DNA of 64,000 nucleotides from Acidobacteria bacterium AB60 (GTDB lineage Bacteria > Acidobacteriota > Terriglobia > Terriglobales > Acidobacteriaceae). Shown here in pieces: positions 18,502 to 27,207 of the stretch. The stretch covers positions 1 to 64,000 of the forward strand of contig VANK01000014.1 of assembly GCA_008682415.1 (NCBI GenBank), given 5' to 3'. The notes under the pieces were generated by a model. The model was not told the DNA's origin and did not search any database. It saw only the letters and a list, made by a program, of their open reading frames with translations. Numbering within the stretch: the first letter of the stretch is position 1; each line of letters begins with the position of its first letter. The position numbers and the translations under genes are program-made.

Positions 18502-21500
18502 ATGCCAGTTGTACGCACTTACGGGCGTATTCTCGCCCTGATTCTCGGCTTCCTTCCAATTGTCCCTGTCGCATTCGGGCAGCTGGTGGGAGGCACCATC
18601 ACAGGAACAGTCACCGATCCTTCCGGTTCCTTCCTTGAGGGGGCGAAGGTTACCCTGCGCAATGAAGAGACGGCAACTCAGCGCGACCTGGTTACGAAAT
18701 CCGATGGCACGTTCTCGGCCCCGTCCATTCCCGTGGGGACATGGACTCTGACGGTGGAGACTACGGGATTTGCGCCGCTGACGCGCACGGGCATTCACCT
18801 CACGGTGGGCCAGAGCATCAATCTGCCACTGGTGCTCGCAGTGGGCAAGATCGAGCAGGCCATCACGGTGGTGGACACGCCACCGGCTGTTGACACCTCG
18901 ACGCTGCAGTCGCAGGGGCTGGTAGACGAGAAACAGGTGAAGCAGCTTCCGCTGAACGGCCGCAGCTTTGATCAGCTGTTACAGCTCAATCCCGCGGCGG
19001 TGAGTTATACGACGCAGCGCAGCGGCTCTGTGGGATCGTCGAACTCTTCGGTGGGCAACATGTTCTCGATCTCAGGCCGCCGACCGCAGGACAATCTCTT
19101 CCTGCTGAACGGGATCGAGTACACCGGGGCATCGCTTATCAACGTGACACCTGGCGGCACCAGCGGCCAGTTGCTGGGAGTGGAGGCGGTGCGCGAGTTC
19201 AACGTGGTGACGGATACCTACGGCGCGAACTACGGCAAGCGCACCGGGGGTCAGATCAGCATTATCACGCAGGGGGGCGGCAATCAGCTGCACGGTTCGG
19301 TGTATGAGTTCCTGCGCAACTCGGCGCTGGACGCGCGGAATTACTTCGATCAGGCGCGAATTGCGCCCTTTCAGCGCAACGACTTCGGCGCGGCGCTGGG
19401 CGGACCGCTGCGCAAGAACAAGCTGTTTTTGTTCGGCAACTACGAAGGCTATCGGCAGCATCTGGGTCTGAGCGACTTCACTTTTGTGCCGGATGCCGCG
19501 GCCCGTGCCGCGACGGTTCCGAGCGTTCGTCCGCTGCTGGCGCTGTGGCCAGAGGCTACTACGGATCTCGGCCAGGGCATCGGAGTGGCATATTCGAATC
19601 CTCCACAGCACGTGCGCGAAGATTTCGGGACGGCACGGGTTGACAGCAATCTCACTGCGAATGATCTGTTCTTCGCGGTCTACACGGTGGATGACAGCGA
19701 CGCCACGACCCCGACAGCCAATCCGTTCTCGTCCATTTATGAGCGGCTCCGGGAGCAGGTGCTCAGCGCGCAGGAGCAACATGTGTTCTCGCCGACGCTG
19801 CTGAACACGCTGCGAGTTGGCTACTCGCGCGCCACGTTCGGGTTCCAGAGCATTGTGGAGGGCGGGGTTCCGGGATGGGTGGCAAACGGGCCGGTGGGCG
19901 CGATTGTGATCGCCGGCAGCACCGCGTCCAACGGAGCGTCGCAGATTACGCTGGCGGGAGCCAACACGGGCGCGAACAACTTGACTGCCCGAAATCTTTA
20001 CACGGTTGACGATCACATTTACTGGACACATGGCAAGCACCAGGTAGAAGCGGGTGTGTGGCTGCAACGGCTCCAGTCGAATGATTTTCTGGCGCAGAAC
20101 CAGTACGGGCAAGCATCGTTTTCGACGCTGGCGGCGTTTGAGAAGGGTCAGGTCTCGAAGTATACGATTGTGCCCGGGCCGACGGAGCTGGGCTGGCGCT
20201 CGCTTTTCAGCGCTGGATTCATTGAAGACGCGTGGAAGATCAAGCCGCGATTCGAGCTTCGCGCGGGACTACGAGTGGAGAGTTCCACGGGCTGGAACGA
20301 GACACATAACCGTGCCTCGAACTATCGCTTCACGAATGGAGTTTTGAATACCACGCCTACCGTGGGCTCGTCGGCGCTTAGCGACAATCGCGCTGTCTTT
20401 ATGCCCGAACCTCGCGTGGGGTTTGCGTGGGACGTGTTGGGCAACGGCAAAACGGCGGTGAAGGCCAGCTTTGGGCTGCATCGGGCGTTGCTGGACACGC
20501 TTGATTACCGCCTTGACCAGACGGCGCCGTTCAACACCACGCTGTCGTACAGCAACACAACGGTGGACAAGTTGCCTTCGCTCTCGACGACGTCGGCGAC
20601 AGGCGGGCTGGTTTCGCCCTCGAACGTGCAGCCCAATATTGAGACGCCCACGGTACTTGGCTGGACCTTCCGGATTGAGCAGGAGGTAGCGCCCCGCACC
20701 TCACTTTCGCTGGGCTATGTCGGCTCGCACGGCTACCACCAGATTCTTTCGATCGATCAGAATACGCCGGCATGGGTGGTGTGCCCTGCTGCAGAGTGCC
20801 CTGCGAACGTGCCCAACGGCAGCGTGTACTACACGAGCACCACGCTGGCAAATCCGAAGCTTGCCAACAGCACGTCGTGGATCTCGTCCGGTATCAGCAA
20901 CTACAACGCGCTGGAAGCAGATGTACGCAAGCAGTACGCGAACGGTTTTCAGCTGCGCGGGGTATACACGTGGTCGCGCAACCTGGACGACGGATCGGCG
21001 TGGAATACGAGTGTTTCGTCGAACACGCCAGCTTATGTTTCGTTCCCGGGCAATCCCAAGCTGGATTATGGCCGGGCGGCGACGGACATTAGCAATGCGG
21101 GCGCCATCAATGGCTCGTGGGATTTGCCCTTCGGCAAGGACCACGTGTTCTTCCACGGCATCTCGTCACGCGCAGACCGGTTTGTGGGAGGGTGGTCGCT
21201 CAGCGGCATTCTTTCGGTGCAGAGCGGATTCCCGTTCAGCCCGCAGCTGGGCTACAACCCGAGCGGCAACGGCGACACCCGCAACCCAGTGCGTCCCAAC
21301 TTTAACCCGAATTACCACAGCAAGCTTTACCCGCGGACGCCGCATCAGTGGTTCGATCCCAACGCATTTGAGGCGCCGGTGGCGGGCACGGTGGGCAACG
21401 CTGGCCGGGACACGCTGGTGGGGCCGGGGCTGGTGGATGCGGATATCTCGCTGGCGAAGACGACGAGTGTCAGCGAGCATTTGCATGCCCAGTTCCGGGC

Positions 21501-21681
21501 AGAGTACTTCAACGTTGCGAACCACACGAACTTCACTACGCCGAATGCGGTGGTGTTCTCAACCGGTCCCACGCCCGCCAAGCCAGCAACCGCGGCGGCT
21601 CTGAGCCCCACGGCGGGCGTGCTCACCGGGACGGCGACGACATCGCGACAACTGCAGTTCGCGCTGAAGCTGTTGTTCTAG
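18502..21681 (+). CDS. TonB-dependent receptor with carboxypeptidase-like domain, in the sulfur-assimilation region
   Basis: A 1059-residue outer-membrane receptor. The signal peptide is MPVVRTYGRILALILGFLPI, with cleavage near AFGQ; GGAG lies eight bases before the ATG. It has a carboxypeptidase-regulatory-like domain (GTITGTVTDPSGSFLEGAKV), a plug (QLPLNGRSFDQLLQLNPAAV, GANYGKRTGGQISIITQGGG) and a long barrel ending LQFALKLLF. It follows two poly-cysteine leader ORFs and precedes cysDNH. The inference is uptake of a sulfur-containing compound, such as a sulfonate, sulfate ester or sulfur-bearing chelate, when cysteine is scarce. No sequence feature names the ligand. The overall build is the same as the other three TBDRs in the window. 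Confidence 0.92.
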   Translation: MPVVRTYGRILALILGFLPIVPVAFGQLVGGTITGTVTDPSGSFLEGAKVTLRNEETATQRDLVTKSDGTFSAPSIPVGTWTLTVETTGFAPLTRTGIHLTVGQSINLPLVLAVGKIEQAITVVDTPPAVDTSTLQSQGLVDEKQVKQLPLNGRSFDQLLQLNPAAVSYTTQRSGSVGSSNSSVGNMFSISGRRPQDNLFLLNGIEYTGASLINVTPGGTSGQLLGVEAVREFNVVTDTYGANYGKRTGGQISIITQGGGNQLHGSVYEFLRNSALDARNYFDQARIAPFQRNDFGAALGGPLRKNKLFLFGNYEGYRQHLGLSDFTFVPDAAARAATVPSVRPLLALWPEATTDLGQGIGVAYSNPPQHVREDFGTARVDSNLTANDLFFAVYTVDDSDATTPTANPFSSIYERLREQVLSAQEQHVFSPTLLNTLRVGYSRATFGFQSIVEGGVPGWVANGPVGAIVIAGSTASNGASQITLAGANTGANNLTARNLYTVDDHIYWTHGKHQVEAGVWLQRLQSNDFLAQNQYGQASFSTLAAFEKGQVSKYTIVPGPTELGWRSLFSAGFIEDAWKIKPRFELRAGLRVESSTGWNETHNRASNYRFTNGVLNTTPTVGSSALSDNRAVFMPEPRVGFAWDVLGNGKTAVKASFGLHRALLDTLDYRLDQTAPFNTTLSYSNTTVDKLPSLSTTSATGGLVSPSNVQPNIETPTVLGWTFRIEQEVAPRTSLSLGYVGSHGYHQILSIDQNTPAWVVCPAAECPANVPNGSVYYTSTTLANPKLANSTSWISSGISNYNALEADVRKQYANGFQLRGVYTWSRNLDDGSAWNTSVSSNTPAYVSFPGNPKLDYGRAATDISNAGAINGSWDLPFGKDHVFFHGISSRADRFVGGWSLSGILSVQSGFPFSPQLGYNPSGNGDTRNPVRPNFNPNYHSKLYPRTPHQWFDPNAFEAPVAGTVGNAGRDTLVGPGLVDADISLAKTTSVSEHLHAQFRAEYFNVANHTNFTTPNAVVFSTGPTPAKPATAAALSPTAGVLTGTATTSRQLQFALKLLF

Positions 21682-21836
21682 CAGCAACTTGGGGCACTCT
21701 GCGGAGTGCTCCTCGCTTGCGGCGAGCGGGCACGAATCGGTACCGCGAAGTTGCGCCGCAGTTTGCCATGCAACAAAGTCGTGGCGCTTCATCACTGGCA
21801 ACTTGAGGAAGCGAAAGGGCCAGGAGGTTCCGAGCC

Positions 21837-22346
21837 ATGACTACGACCAATGCTGGAGTTTGCCCCACACGCGTGTATCGCAAGCGCTCGGCGCAGCGAA
21901 CCGTCGGCCTCATCTTTGTTGCGGCGGGGCTATTGCTCTGGGTGGCGATCTGGGGCCAGGTAATTCGGGGAACGCGGGAGGGGAGAGTCCTCGACCTACT
22001 GTTTCCGGTGGTATTCACGGCGCTTTGCCTGCTGTTCACGTACCGCGCGCATCAGGCAGATGTACGCACTACGGACGGCTCGATTGTGATGCATACGATT
22101 CTGCGCCGCCATATTTTGCCGTTTCATGCGATTCAGGGGCGGCGAACGTACGTGGATCGCGGGGATGGCGACTATCCGGACGTGTGGCATTTCGTTCTGG
22201 AGTCCAGCGACGAACGCTATCCCAGCCTGGATATCGAGGACGTTTACGACTTCGATCCCACGTTTCGCGGCTGGTTTTATTCTCTTCCCGACCTTGACGA
22301 GGAAGAACGATGGCATGGCCGGCTCACGACCCTGGGTCGGGTGTAG
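21837..22346 (+). CDS. Membrane protein of unknown function with two N-terminal transmembrane helices
   Basis: 169 residues. A good AGGAGG lies before the ATG. The basic N terminus (RVYRKRSAQRT) leads into two hydrophobic helices, VGLIFVAAGLLLWVAIWGQV and LDLLFPVVFTALCLLFTYRA, joined by a short loop. The remainder is a soluble domain rich in aromatic and acidic residues (QADVRTTDGSIVMHTILRRH, WHFVLESSDERYPSLDIEDV). This build resembles bacterial PH-like membrane proteins, but the match is only general. It lies between the TBDR and the cysD attenuator, in the same direction. Whether it belongs to the sulfur regulon is not known. Confidence 0.7.
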   Translation: MTTTNAGVCPTRVYRKRSAQRTVGLIFVAAGLLLWVAIWGQVIRGTREGRVLDLLFPVVFTALCLLFTYRAHQADVRTTDGSIVMHTILRRHILPFHAIQGRRTYVDRGDGDYPDVWHFVLESSDERYPSLDIEDVYDFDPTFRGWFYSLPDLDEEERWHGRLTTLGRV

Positions 22347-22438
22347 GCGCTTTTTCGGGGGGATGGTGCAATGCCGTCTTCTCCTACTGTTCTCCTTGGT
22401 CGGGGCCCATCGCTCCTTGTCCCGCAGCAATAGGGCAT

Positions 22439-22467
22439 TTGCCGTTCATTGCAGGCTTTGCTACCAT
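22439..22467 (+). promoter_or_regulatory. Candidate promoter for the cysD leader
   Basis: TTGCCG (22439-22444), a 17-base spacer and TACCAT (22462-22467). The start of transcription would fall at about 22474, only a few bases before the leader ORF ATG at 22478. The boxes resemble those in front of the first cysteine leader at 18176-18203. Confidence 0.45.
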
Positions 22468-22477
22468 AACGATACAC

Positions 22478-22555
22478 ATGTTCCGCGTCTCCTATCGCCG
22501 GTCTTGTTGTCGCCCCTCGAACATCTTCGACGGGTGTCCTCGCACGTCTCTCTGA
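22478..22555 (+). CDS. Leader peptide with Cys-Cys codons upstream of cysD (25 codons)
   Basis: An ATG-started ORF reading MFRVSYRRSCCRPSNIF then DGCPRTSL and a TGA stop. Adjacent TGT codons are at 22505-22510 and a third at 22535-22537. It lies between a promoter-like pair and a terminator-like hairpin that ends 38 bases before cysD. A ribosome paused at the paired cysteine codons would leave 22528-22536 free to pair with the terminator's left arm, whereas one reaching the stop would cover that segment. The position therefore fits classical attenuation. The peptide has only two adjacent cysteines, fewer than the leaders at 18210 and 18367. Confidence 0.55.
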   Translation: MFRVSYRRSCCRPSNIFDGCPRTSL

Positions 22556-22622
22556 TTCCTGAAACATACGATGAAGAGGTCGCACCCGCCGCTGAACGGC
22601 CGGGTTCGCCTTTATCTTTTTT
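22528..22622 (+). promoter_or_regulatory. Transcription attenuator in front of cysD: alternative antiterminator and terminator
   Basis: The terminator arms ACCCGCCG (22584-22591) and CGGCCGGGT (22597-22605) pair with one bulged base around a CTGAA loop. A T-rich tract follows (22611-22622, TTTATCTTTTTT). The segment CGACGGGTG at 22528-22536 can pair instead with CACCCGCCG at 22583-22591; there are eight pairs with one mismatch, six of them in a row. The two structures share the same left arm, so they exclude each other. The antiterminator strand lies inside the leader ORF, 18-26 bases after the last of the paired cysteine codons. Folding was judged by eye only. Confidence 0.6.
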
Positions 22623-22660
22623 CGCATCGGCCCTCAGCATCCTGAATCCAAGAGGACCGT

Positions 22661-23620
22661 ATGCCGATCGCAGTTACCCAAAACCCAGCCAGCAGCGCAG
22701 AGTCATCAATGCTCGAGCACCGGCAGCGCCTGAGCCATCTGAAACTTCTTGAAGCCGAGAGCATTGCGATTCTTCGCGAGGTCGCCAGCGAGTTCGAGCG
22801 ACCGGTGATGCTGTATTCGATCGGGAAAGACTCGTCGGTGATGCTCCGGCTGGCCCAGAAGGCCTTCTTTCCCGGGCCGATTCCCTTCCCTCTCCTCCAT
22901 ATCGACACTGGATTCAAGTTCGTAGAGATGCTCACATTCCGAGACGAGATGGCGCGTTCGATCGGGGCGGAGCTGCTGGTATGGCGCAATGAGCCGGCGA
23001 TCGCCGCGGGTACCAATCCGATAGCCCTGGATACGAAGCGTTGCTGCGCTCTGCTCAAGACCGGAGCGCTCCTGGATGCGCTGCGTCACTACAAGTTCGA
23101 CGCAGCCTTCGGCGGGGCACGTCGGGACGAAGAGAAGTCGAGGGCCAAGGAGCGCATCTACTCGTTTCGCGATGAGGCGGGCCAGTGGGATCCCAAGAAT
23201 CAGCGCCCGGAGTTGTGGAACGTATACAACGGCCGTATTCATTCCGGGCAATCGATCCGAGTGTTCCCGCTTTCCAACTGGACTGAGCTGGACGTCTGGC
23301 ACTACATCCATCAAGAGAAGATTCCTGTGGTGGATCTCTACTACGCCAAAGAACGTCCGATGTATGTGCGGGGCGAGATGCTTCTGCCGGTGGAGCACTC
23401 GTTCGTGGCGCTGCCGGGCGAGAAGCCGCAGATGGTGAAGTCGCGGCTGCGCTCGCTGGGGTGCACGCCGTGCACGGGGGCGATCCGTTCCGATGCGAGC
23501 ACGATTCCGGACATCATTGCGGAGTTGTTGAGCTTCCGGTCTTCCGAGCGTGCGAACCGGGTGATTGATCACGACCAGGAGGGCTCGATGGAGCTCAAGA
23601 AGCGGGAGGGCTACTTCTGA
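22661..23620 (+). CDS. cysD: Sulfate adenylyltransferase subunit 2 (ATP sulfurylase small subunit)
   Basis: A 319-residue cytoplasmic enzyme subunit. It makes adenosine 5'-phosphosulfate (APS) from ATP and sulfate, together with the CysN GTPase. The PP-loop is clear as [10 protein letters not shown] in the first quarter, followed by [45 protein letters not shown] and the C-terminal CTPCTGAI. Length is normal. AGAGGA sits before the ATG. The gene follows the attenuator and overlaps cysN by one base (TGATG), so the two subunits are translationally coupled. Confidence 0.95.
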   Translation: MPIAVTQNPASSAESSMLEHRQRLSHLKLLEAESIAILREVASEFERPVMLYSIGKDSSVMLRLAQKAFFPGPIPFPLLHIDTGFKFVEMLTFRDEMARSIGAELLVWRNEPAIAAGTNPIALDTKRCCALLKTGALLDALRHYKFDAAFGGARRDEEKSRAKERIYSFRDEAGQWDPKNQRPELWNVYNGRIHSGQSIRVFPLSNWTELDVWHYIHQEKIPVVDLYYAKERPMYVRGEMLLPVEHSFVALPGEKPQMVKSRLRSLGCTPCTGAIRSDASTIPDIIAELLSFRSSERANRVIDHDQEGSMELKKREGYF

Positions 23621-25356
23621 TGGCTGCTGTAGCCGACCGTTTTTCGATCGAAGAGTTTCTTGCGCAGGAGCGGGAGAAGGACCTGCTTCGCTTTTCAACC
23701 GCCGGCTCCGTGGATGACGGAAAGTCGACCCTGATTGGGCGGCTGCTGTATGACACTCAGTCGGTGTACGACGACCAGGTCCGGTCGATTGAAGGCAAGG
23801 GCACAACGGCGCCCGGTCAGCTCGATTTCGCGCTGTTGACGGATGGGCTTCGCGCAGAGCGCGAGCAGGGCATCACGATTGACGTGGCGTACCGCTACTT
23901 CTCCACGCCGCGGCGCAAATTCATCATTGCGGACACGCCGGGGCACGAGCAGTACACGCGCAACATGGCCACCGGCTCGTCGACGGCAGACGCGACCATC
24001 GTGCTCATCGACGCGGGCAAGGGCGTCCTGGTGCAATCGCGGCGCCATGCGTATATCGCGTCGCTGCTGCGAGTACGCCACCTTATCGTCGCAGTGAACA
24101 AAATGGATCTCATCGGCTACGATGAGGCCGCCTTCCGCGCGATCGAGCGGGATTTTCGTTCGGTACTCGACAAGATTGCGGAAGACACAGGTAATCCGGT
24201 GGAGGCGGTCTTTGTTCCGGTCAGCGCGCTGAAGGGCGACAATATTGTTCACCGGGCGGCAGAAACTTCAGGGGCCATGCCCTGGTACAGCGGGCCTTCT
24301 CTGCTGGAACTGCTGGAGTCACTTCCGCCTTCGCTGGATACGACCCAGTCTGCGTTCCGCTTCCCGGTACAGCGGGTTGTGCGCCCCGACCACACGTTCC
24401 GCGGATTCGCCGGCCAGATTGCGTCAGGCACGGTGCGCCCGGGCGATGAGATCACGGTTTTGCCCTCGGGCCGGTCGGCGGTGATAGAACGGATTGTCAC
24501 ATGGGATGGCGAGCTTGAAGAGGCGCAGGCGCCGCTCTCGGTCACGCTCGTTCTGGATCGTGAGCTGGACATCAGCCGCGGCGACCTGATCACGGCCGCC
24601 GACGAGCCGGGCCGCTTCACCAATCATCTGAAGGCGTCGGTGGTTTGGATGGATCAGCGGCCGCTTCAGCTGCACCGGCGATATCTGCTGAAGCACGCCA
24701 GCCACCTAGTTCCGGCGGTTGTGGCCAGCATCGATTACCGCAGCAACGTGGCGACGCTGGAGCATGAAGCCGCGACGACTCTGGAGATGAATGCGATTGG
24801 CGTGGTGAACCTGGTGCTGTTGCGCCCGGCGGCGTTCGATCGCTATGCGCTAAACCGAACGACCGGGGCGTTCATCCTGATTGACGCGGAGACGAACGGA
24901 ACCGTGGCGGCAGGCATGGTGACGGCAACGGCACATGCATCAGACACGGAAGAGAATCTGGATACGGGTACGTGGGGTCCGGTGACGGCAGGCGAGCGCG
25001 AAGGACGCTGGGGCCATCGCGGCGCAGTACTCGAGTTAGCTGGTCCAGCATCCCTGATTGATTCCATCGAGCGCTCGTTGTTTACCGTGGGAGTAATTTC
25101 GATTCGGCTGGATCGGGAGTCCGAGTCATTCCGATCTGATCCGTCACTCCTAGCGGCAGTCCTCGGGTTGCAGACGCGAGCGGGCTTTCTGGCGCTGGTG
25201 ACTCGCGCTGGCGATGACGATGGCATTCTGGTCGCCAAGATCGAAGGGCAAGAGATCTTTCTTGAATCGGGCGAGACTATGAAGGCCGTCTCCGCCATCC
25301 ATCAGCTTCTCCACCGCACGGGGGTCTTCCCCTCCACAGAACAGGCGGGATTTTGA
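23620..25356 (+). CDS. cysN: Sulfate adenylyltransferase subunit 1 with a degenerate APS-kinase-like tail
   Basis: 578 residues. The first 440 or so form the CysN GTPase that drives APS synthesis with CysD: P-loop GSVDDGKSTLIGRLL, switch DTPGHEQYTRNM, and NKMDLIGY, then the beta-barrel domains. The tail (about 465-578) aligns in outline with APS kinase of CysNC fusions: GHRGAVLELAGPASLIDSIE then RSLFTVGVISIRLDRE. The kinase P-loop (GLSGSGKST in active enzymes) is missing, the LDGDN motif is altered, and the domain is about 115 residues instead of 180-200. Kinase activity is therefore not expected. This fits the APS-type reductase encoded next door, which does not need PAPS. It overlaps cysD and cysH by one base each. 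Confidence 0.9.
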   Translation: MAAVADRFSIEEFLAQEREKDLLRFSTAGSVDDGKSTLIGRLLYDTQSVYDDQVRSIEGKGTTAPGQLDFALLTDGLRAEREQGITIDVAYRYFSTPRRKFIIADTPGHEQYTRNMATGSSTADATIVLIDAGKGVLVQSRRHAYIASLLRVRHLIVAVNKMDLIGYDEAAFRAIERDFRSVLDKIAEDTGNPVEAVFVPVSALKGDNIVHRAAETSGAMPWYSGPSLLELLESLPPSLDTTQSAFRFPVQRVVRPDHTFRGFAGQIASGTVRPGDEITVLPSGRSAVIERIVTWDGELEEAQAPLSVTLVLDRELDISRGDLITAADEPGRFTNHLKASVVWMDQRPLQLHRRYLLKHASHLVPAVVASIDYRSNVATLEHEAATTLEMNAIGVVNLVLLRPAAFDRYALNRTTGAFILIDAETNGTVAAGMVTATAHASDTEENLDTGTWGPVTAGEREGRWGHRGAVLELAGPASLIDSIERSLFTVGVISIRLDRESESFRSDPSLLAAVLGLQTRAGFLALVTRAGDDDGILVAKIEGQEIFLESGETMKAVSAIHQLLHRTGVFPSTEQAGF

Positions 25357-26057
25357 TGAGCACAATCGAAATTGAGAACCAAACTGCATCGCGCATTGCC
25401 GAAGTCCGAAGCACGTTGGCCCAGGAGATCACCGGAACGAGCGACGTCTGCGTGACCTGCAGCTTCCAGGCTGAGGATGTGTTTCTGACCAAGTTGGCTC
25501 TTGAACTCGATCCGCGAATTCCGGTCCTGTTCCTGGACACGGGATACCACTTCCGTCAGACCTATGAATATCGCGACCAGATTGCGCGGGAGTGGAATCT
25601 GAACCTGATCAACCTTCTGCCCGAGAAGACGGTTGCCGAGCAGGAGGCAGAGCACGGATTACTCTATCGCTCCGCGCCCGACCAGTGCTGCAAGCTGCGC
25701 AAGGTGGAGCCGCTCTTCAAAGCAGTAGCGAACTATCGCGTTTGGGTTACGGGTCTTCGCCGCGAGCAGGCGCGCAGCCGCACGGCGCTGGAGGAGTCGG
25801 CGATGTTTCAGTTGCCTGGCGGCAAGCAGGTGCTGAAGCTGGCGCCGCTCGCATCCTGGACTACGAAAGACGTCTACTACGCATGCCAGCAGTTGGAGAT
25901 TCCGCTGCTGCCTCTTTATGAGCTTGGGTATTCGTCAATTGGCTGCGAGCCGTGCACTACGCTGCCGACTGATCCGAACGATCCCCGCTCCGGCCGCTGG
26001 GCGGGGCAAAAGGTGGAGTGCGGAATCCATATCCAGGCTGCGCCGTCCGCGAACTAG
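25356..26057 (+). CDS. cysH: Adenylylsulfate (APS) reductase, CysH family with iron-sulfur cysteines
   Basis: A 233-residue cytoplasmic enzyme that reduces activated sulfate to sulfite. Seen in order are CSFQAEDVFL (nucleotide-binding loop), LDTGYHF, DQCCKLRKVEPL (paired cysteines), GCEPCT (CxxC) and the C-terminal catalytic ECGIH. The CC...CxxC set binds a [4Fe-4S] cluster and marks the APS-using branch rather than the PAPS-only enzymes. The ATG at 25356 shares one base with the cysN stop; a TTG three bases earlier is not needed. Sulfite reductase is not in the window. Confidence 0.93.
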   Translation: MSTIEIENQTASRIAEVRSTLAQEITGTSDVCVTCSFQAEDVFLTKLALELDPRIPVLFLDTGYHFRQTYEYRDQIAREWNLNLINLLPEKTVAEQEAEHGLLYRSAPDQCCKLRKVEPLFKAVANYRVWVTGLRREQARSRTALEESAMFQLPGGKQVLKLAPLASWTTKDVYYACQQLEIPLLPLYELGYSSIGCEPCTTLPTDPNDPRSGRWAGQKVECGIHIQAAPSAN

Positions 26058-26085
26058 CAATTCACCACCGAGTCAGGAGCTGTCG

Positions 26086-26886
26086 ATGGCTTACATTCTC
26101 GGATTCCTGATCGCGCTTTTCATCGCCCTGACCGGGGTGGGCGCGGGCACCATCACGGTGCCAACGCTGGTGCTGTTTCTGGGTGTTCCCTCCGCGGAAG
26201 CCGTAGGGATCGGGCTGATGTTCTCGACGGCGGTGAAGCTGATGCTGGTTCCGGCGCAGGTGGCACGCGGGAACGTAGCGTGGCGGACTCTGGGTTTCAT
26301 GCTGTTGGGAGGTGCGCCGGGGGTCCTGATCGGGTCGTTGTTCTTGAAACACCTGATCACCAGCGGCGCGCAGAACGTGCTGAACGCTCTTCTGGGGCTG
26401 GTCCTGGTGGCTACGGCTGCGTCCCAGCTGATCTTCCATTTCCGCAGTGGGCGGCGGACCGAGCAGGCCGCGGATCGGACAAGCTGGCTGCCATGGTTGA
26501 TGCTTCCGGTGGGCGCTGAAGTGGGCTTCTCCTCTGCCGGGGCGGGGGCGCTGGGTTCGGCGGCACTGCTGACGCTGACACCGCTCAGTCCGGCGCAGGT
26601 GGTGGGTACGGATATTGCATTCGGCTTTTTGGTTTCGCTCATTGGCAGCGGGGCGCATTTCTTCTCGCAGGGGGCGAGCCCTGAGCTGCTGACGAAGTTG
26701 GTCGCCGGAGGACTGTTCGGCGCCATTGCGGGGACGCTGCTGAGTGTTCGAATCCCCCGCCGGCCGCTCCGGCTGGCGCTTTGGATATGGCTGTTGATCC
26801 TGGGAGGCCAGTTCCTGATCACCAGCTACAAAGCGCCAGCCCAAGCGCCGAAGCAGACGGCCAGCCATTTCCAACAAGGGCGCTAG
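26086..26886 (+). CDS. TauE/SafE (TSUP) family membrane permease
   Basis: A 266-residue inner-membrane protein with about eight hydrophobic helices. It begins MAYILGFLIALFIALTGVGA and contains ITVPTLVLFLGVPSAEAVGI, a TSUP signature, and a second-half repeat (AGALGSAALLTLTPLSPAQV). AGGAG lies six bases before the ATG at 26086; the frame upstream overlaps cysH and is not used. It follows cysH by 28 bases, in the same direction. TSUP proteins move sulfite, sulfonates or related anions. Given the neighbours, sulfite export or sulfate/sulfonate import are both possible; direction cannot be read. Confidence 0.88.
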   Translation: MAYILGFLIALFIALTGVGAGTITVPTLVLFLGVPSAEAVGIGLMFSTAVKLMLVPAQVARGNVAWRTLGFMLLGGAPGVLIGSLFLKHLITSGAQNVLNALLGLVLVATAASQLIFHFRSGRRTEQAADRTSWLPWLMLPVGAEVGFSSAGAGALGSAALLTLTPLSPAQVVGTDIAFGFLVSLIGSGAHFFSQGASPELLTKLVAGGLFGAIAGTLLSVRIPRRPLRLALWIWLLILGGQFLITSYKAPAQAPKQTASHFQQGR

Positions 26887-27047
26887 CGCCTCCGTTGCTC
26901 CTTCAAGTGGAAGGTCGTTCGGTCGGTGGGGTCAGGATTGCCCGTCCGTGTTCCCCAGACACCGCGCTGGCCGCGGCTGATCAACACCTACGCGACAAGT
27001 ATGGGAACCACTGATATTGGCAGTTCCGGTTCGTATGAGCTAAACAC

Positions 27048-27173
27048 GTGCGCTACCGATGCACAGGGGAACGGAACACGACGGTGCCGATCAGCGCGGG
27101 AAGCGGTGGTGACATGCTGGAGGTCGTCCCCCCGAAGCGTGGCGGATTTATCGGCGGCTTCCGCGTGCCGTAG
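27048..27173 (+). CDS. Small ORF of 41 codons, unknown function
   Basis: A GTG-started frame reading MRYRCTGERNTTVPISAG, then SGGDMLEVVPPKRGG and FIGGFRVP. It ends 34 bases before a strong terminator. The basic, glycine-rich C terminus and the matching terminator are the only support for a real gene. The frame is closed by a TGA only three codons upstream, so the start choice is narrow. There is no clear ribosome site. It is not part of any recognised family. It could also be the 3' end of a small RNA. Confidence 0.35.
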   Translation: MRYRCTGERNTTVPISAGSGGDMLEVVPPKRGGFIGGFRVP

Positions 27174-27207
27174 ACGCTACCGGTTCAGGCAAACGGAAAG
27201 GACCGTT

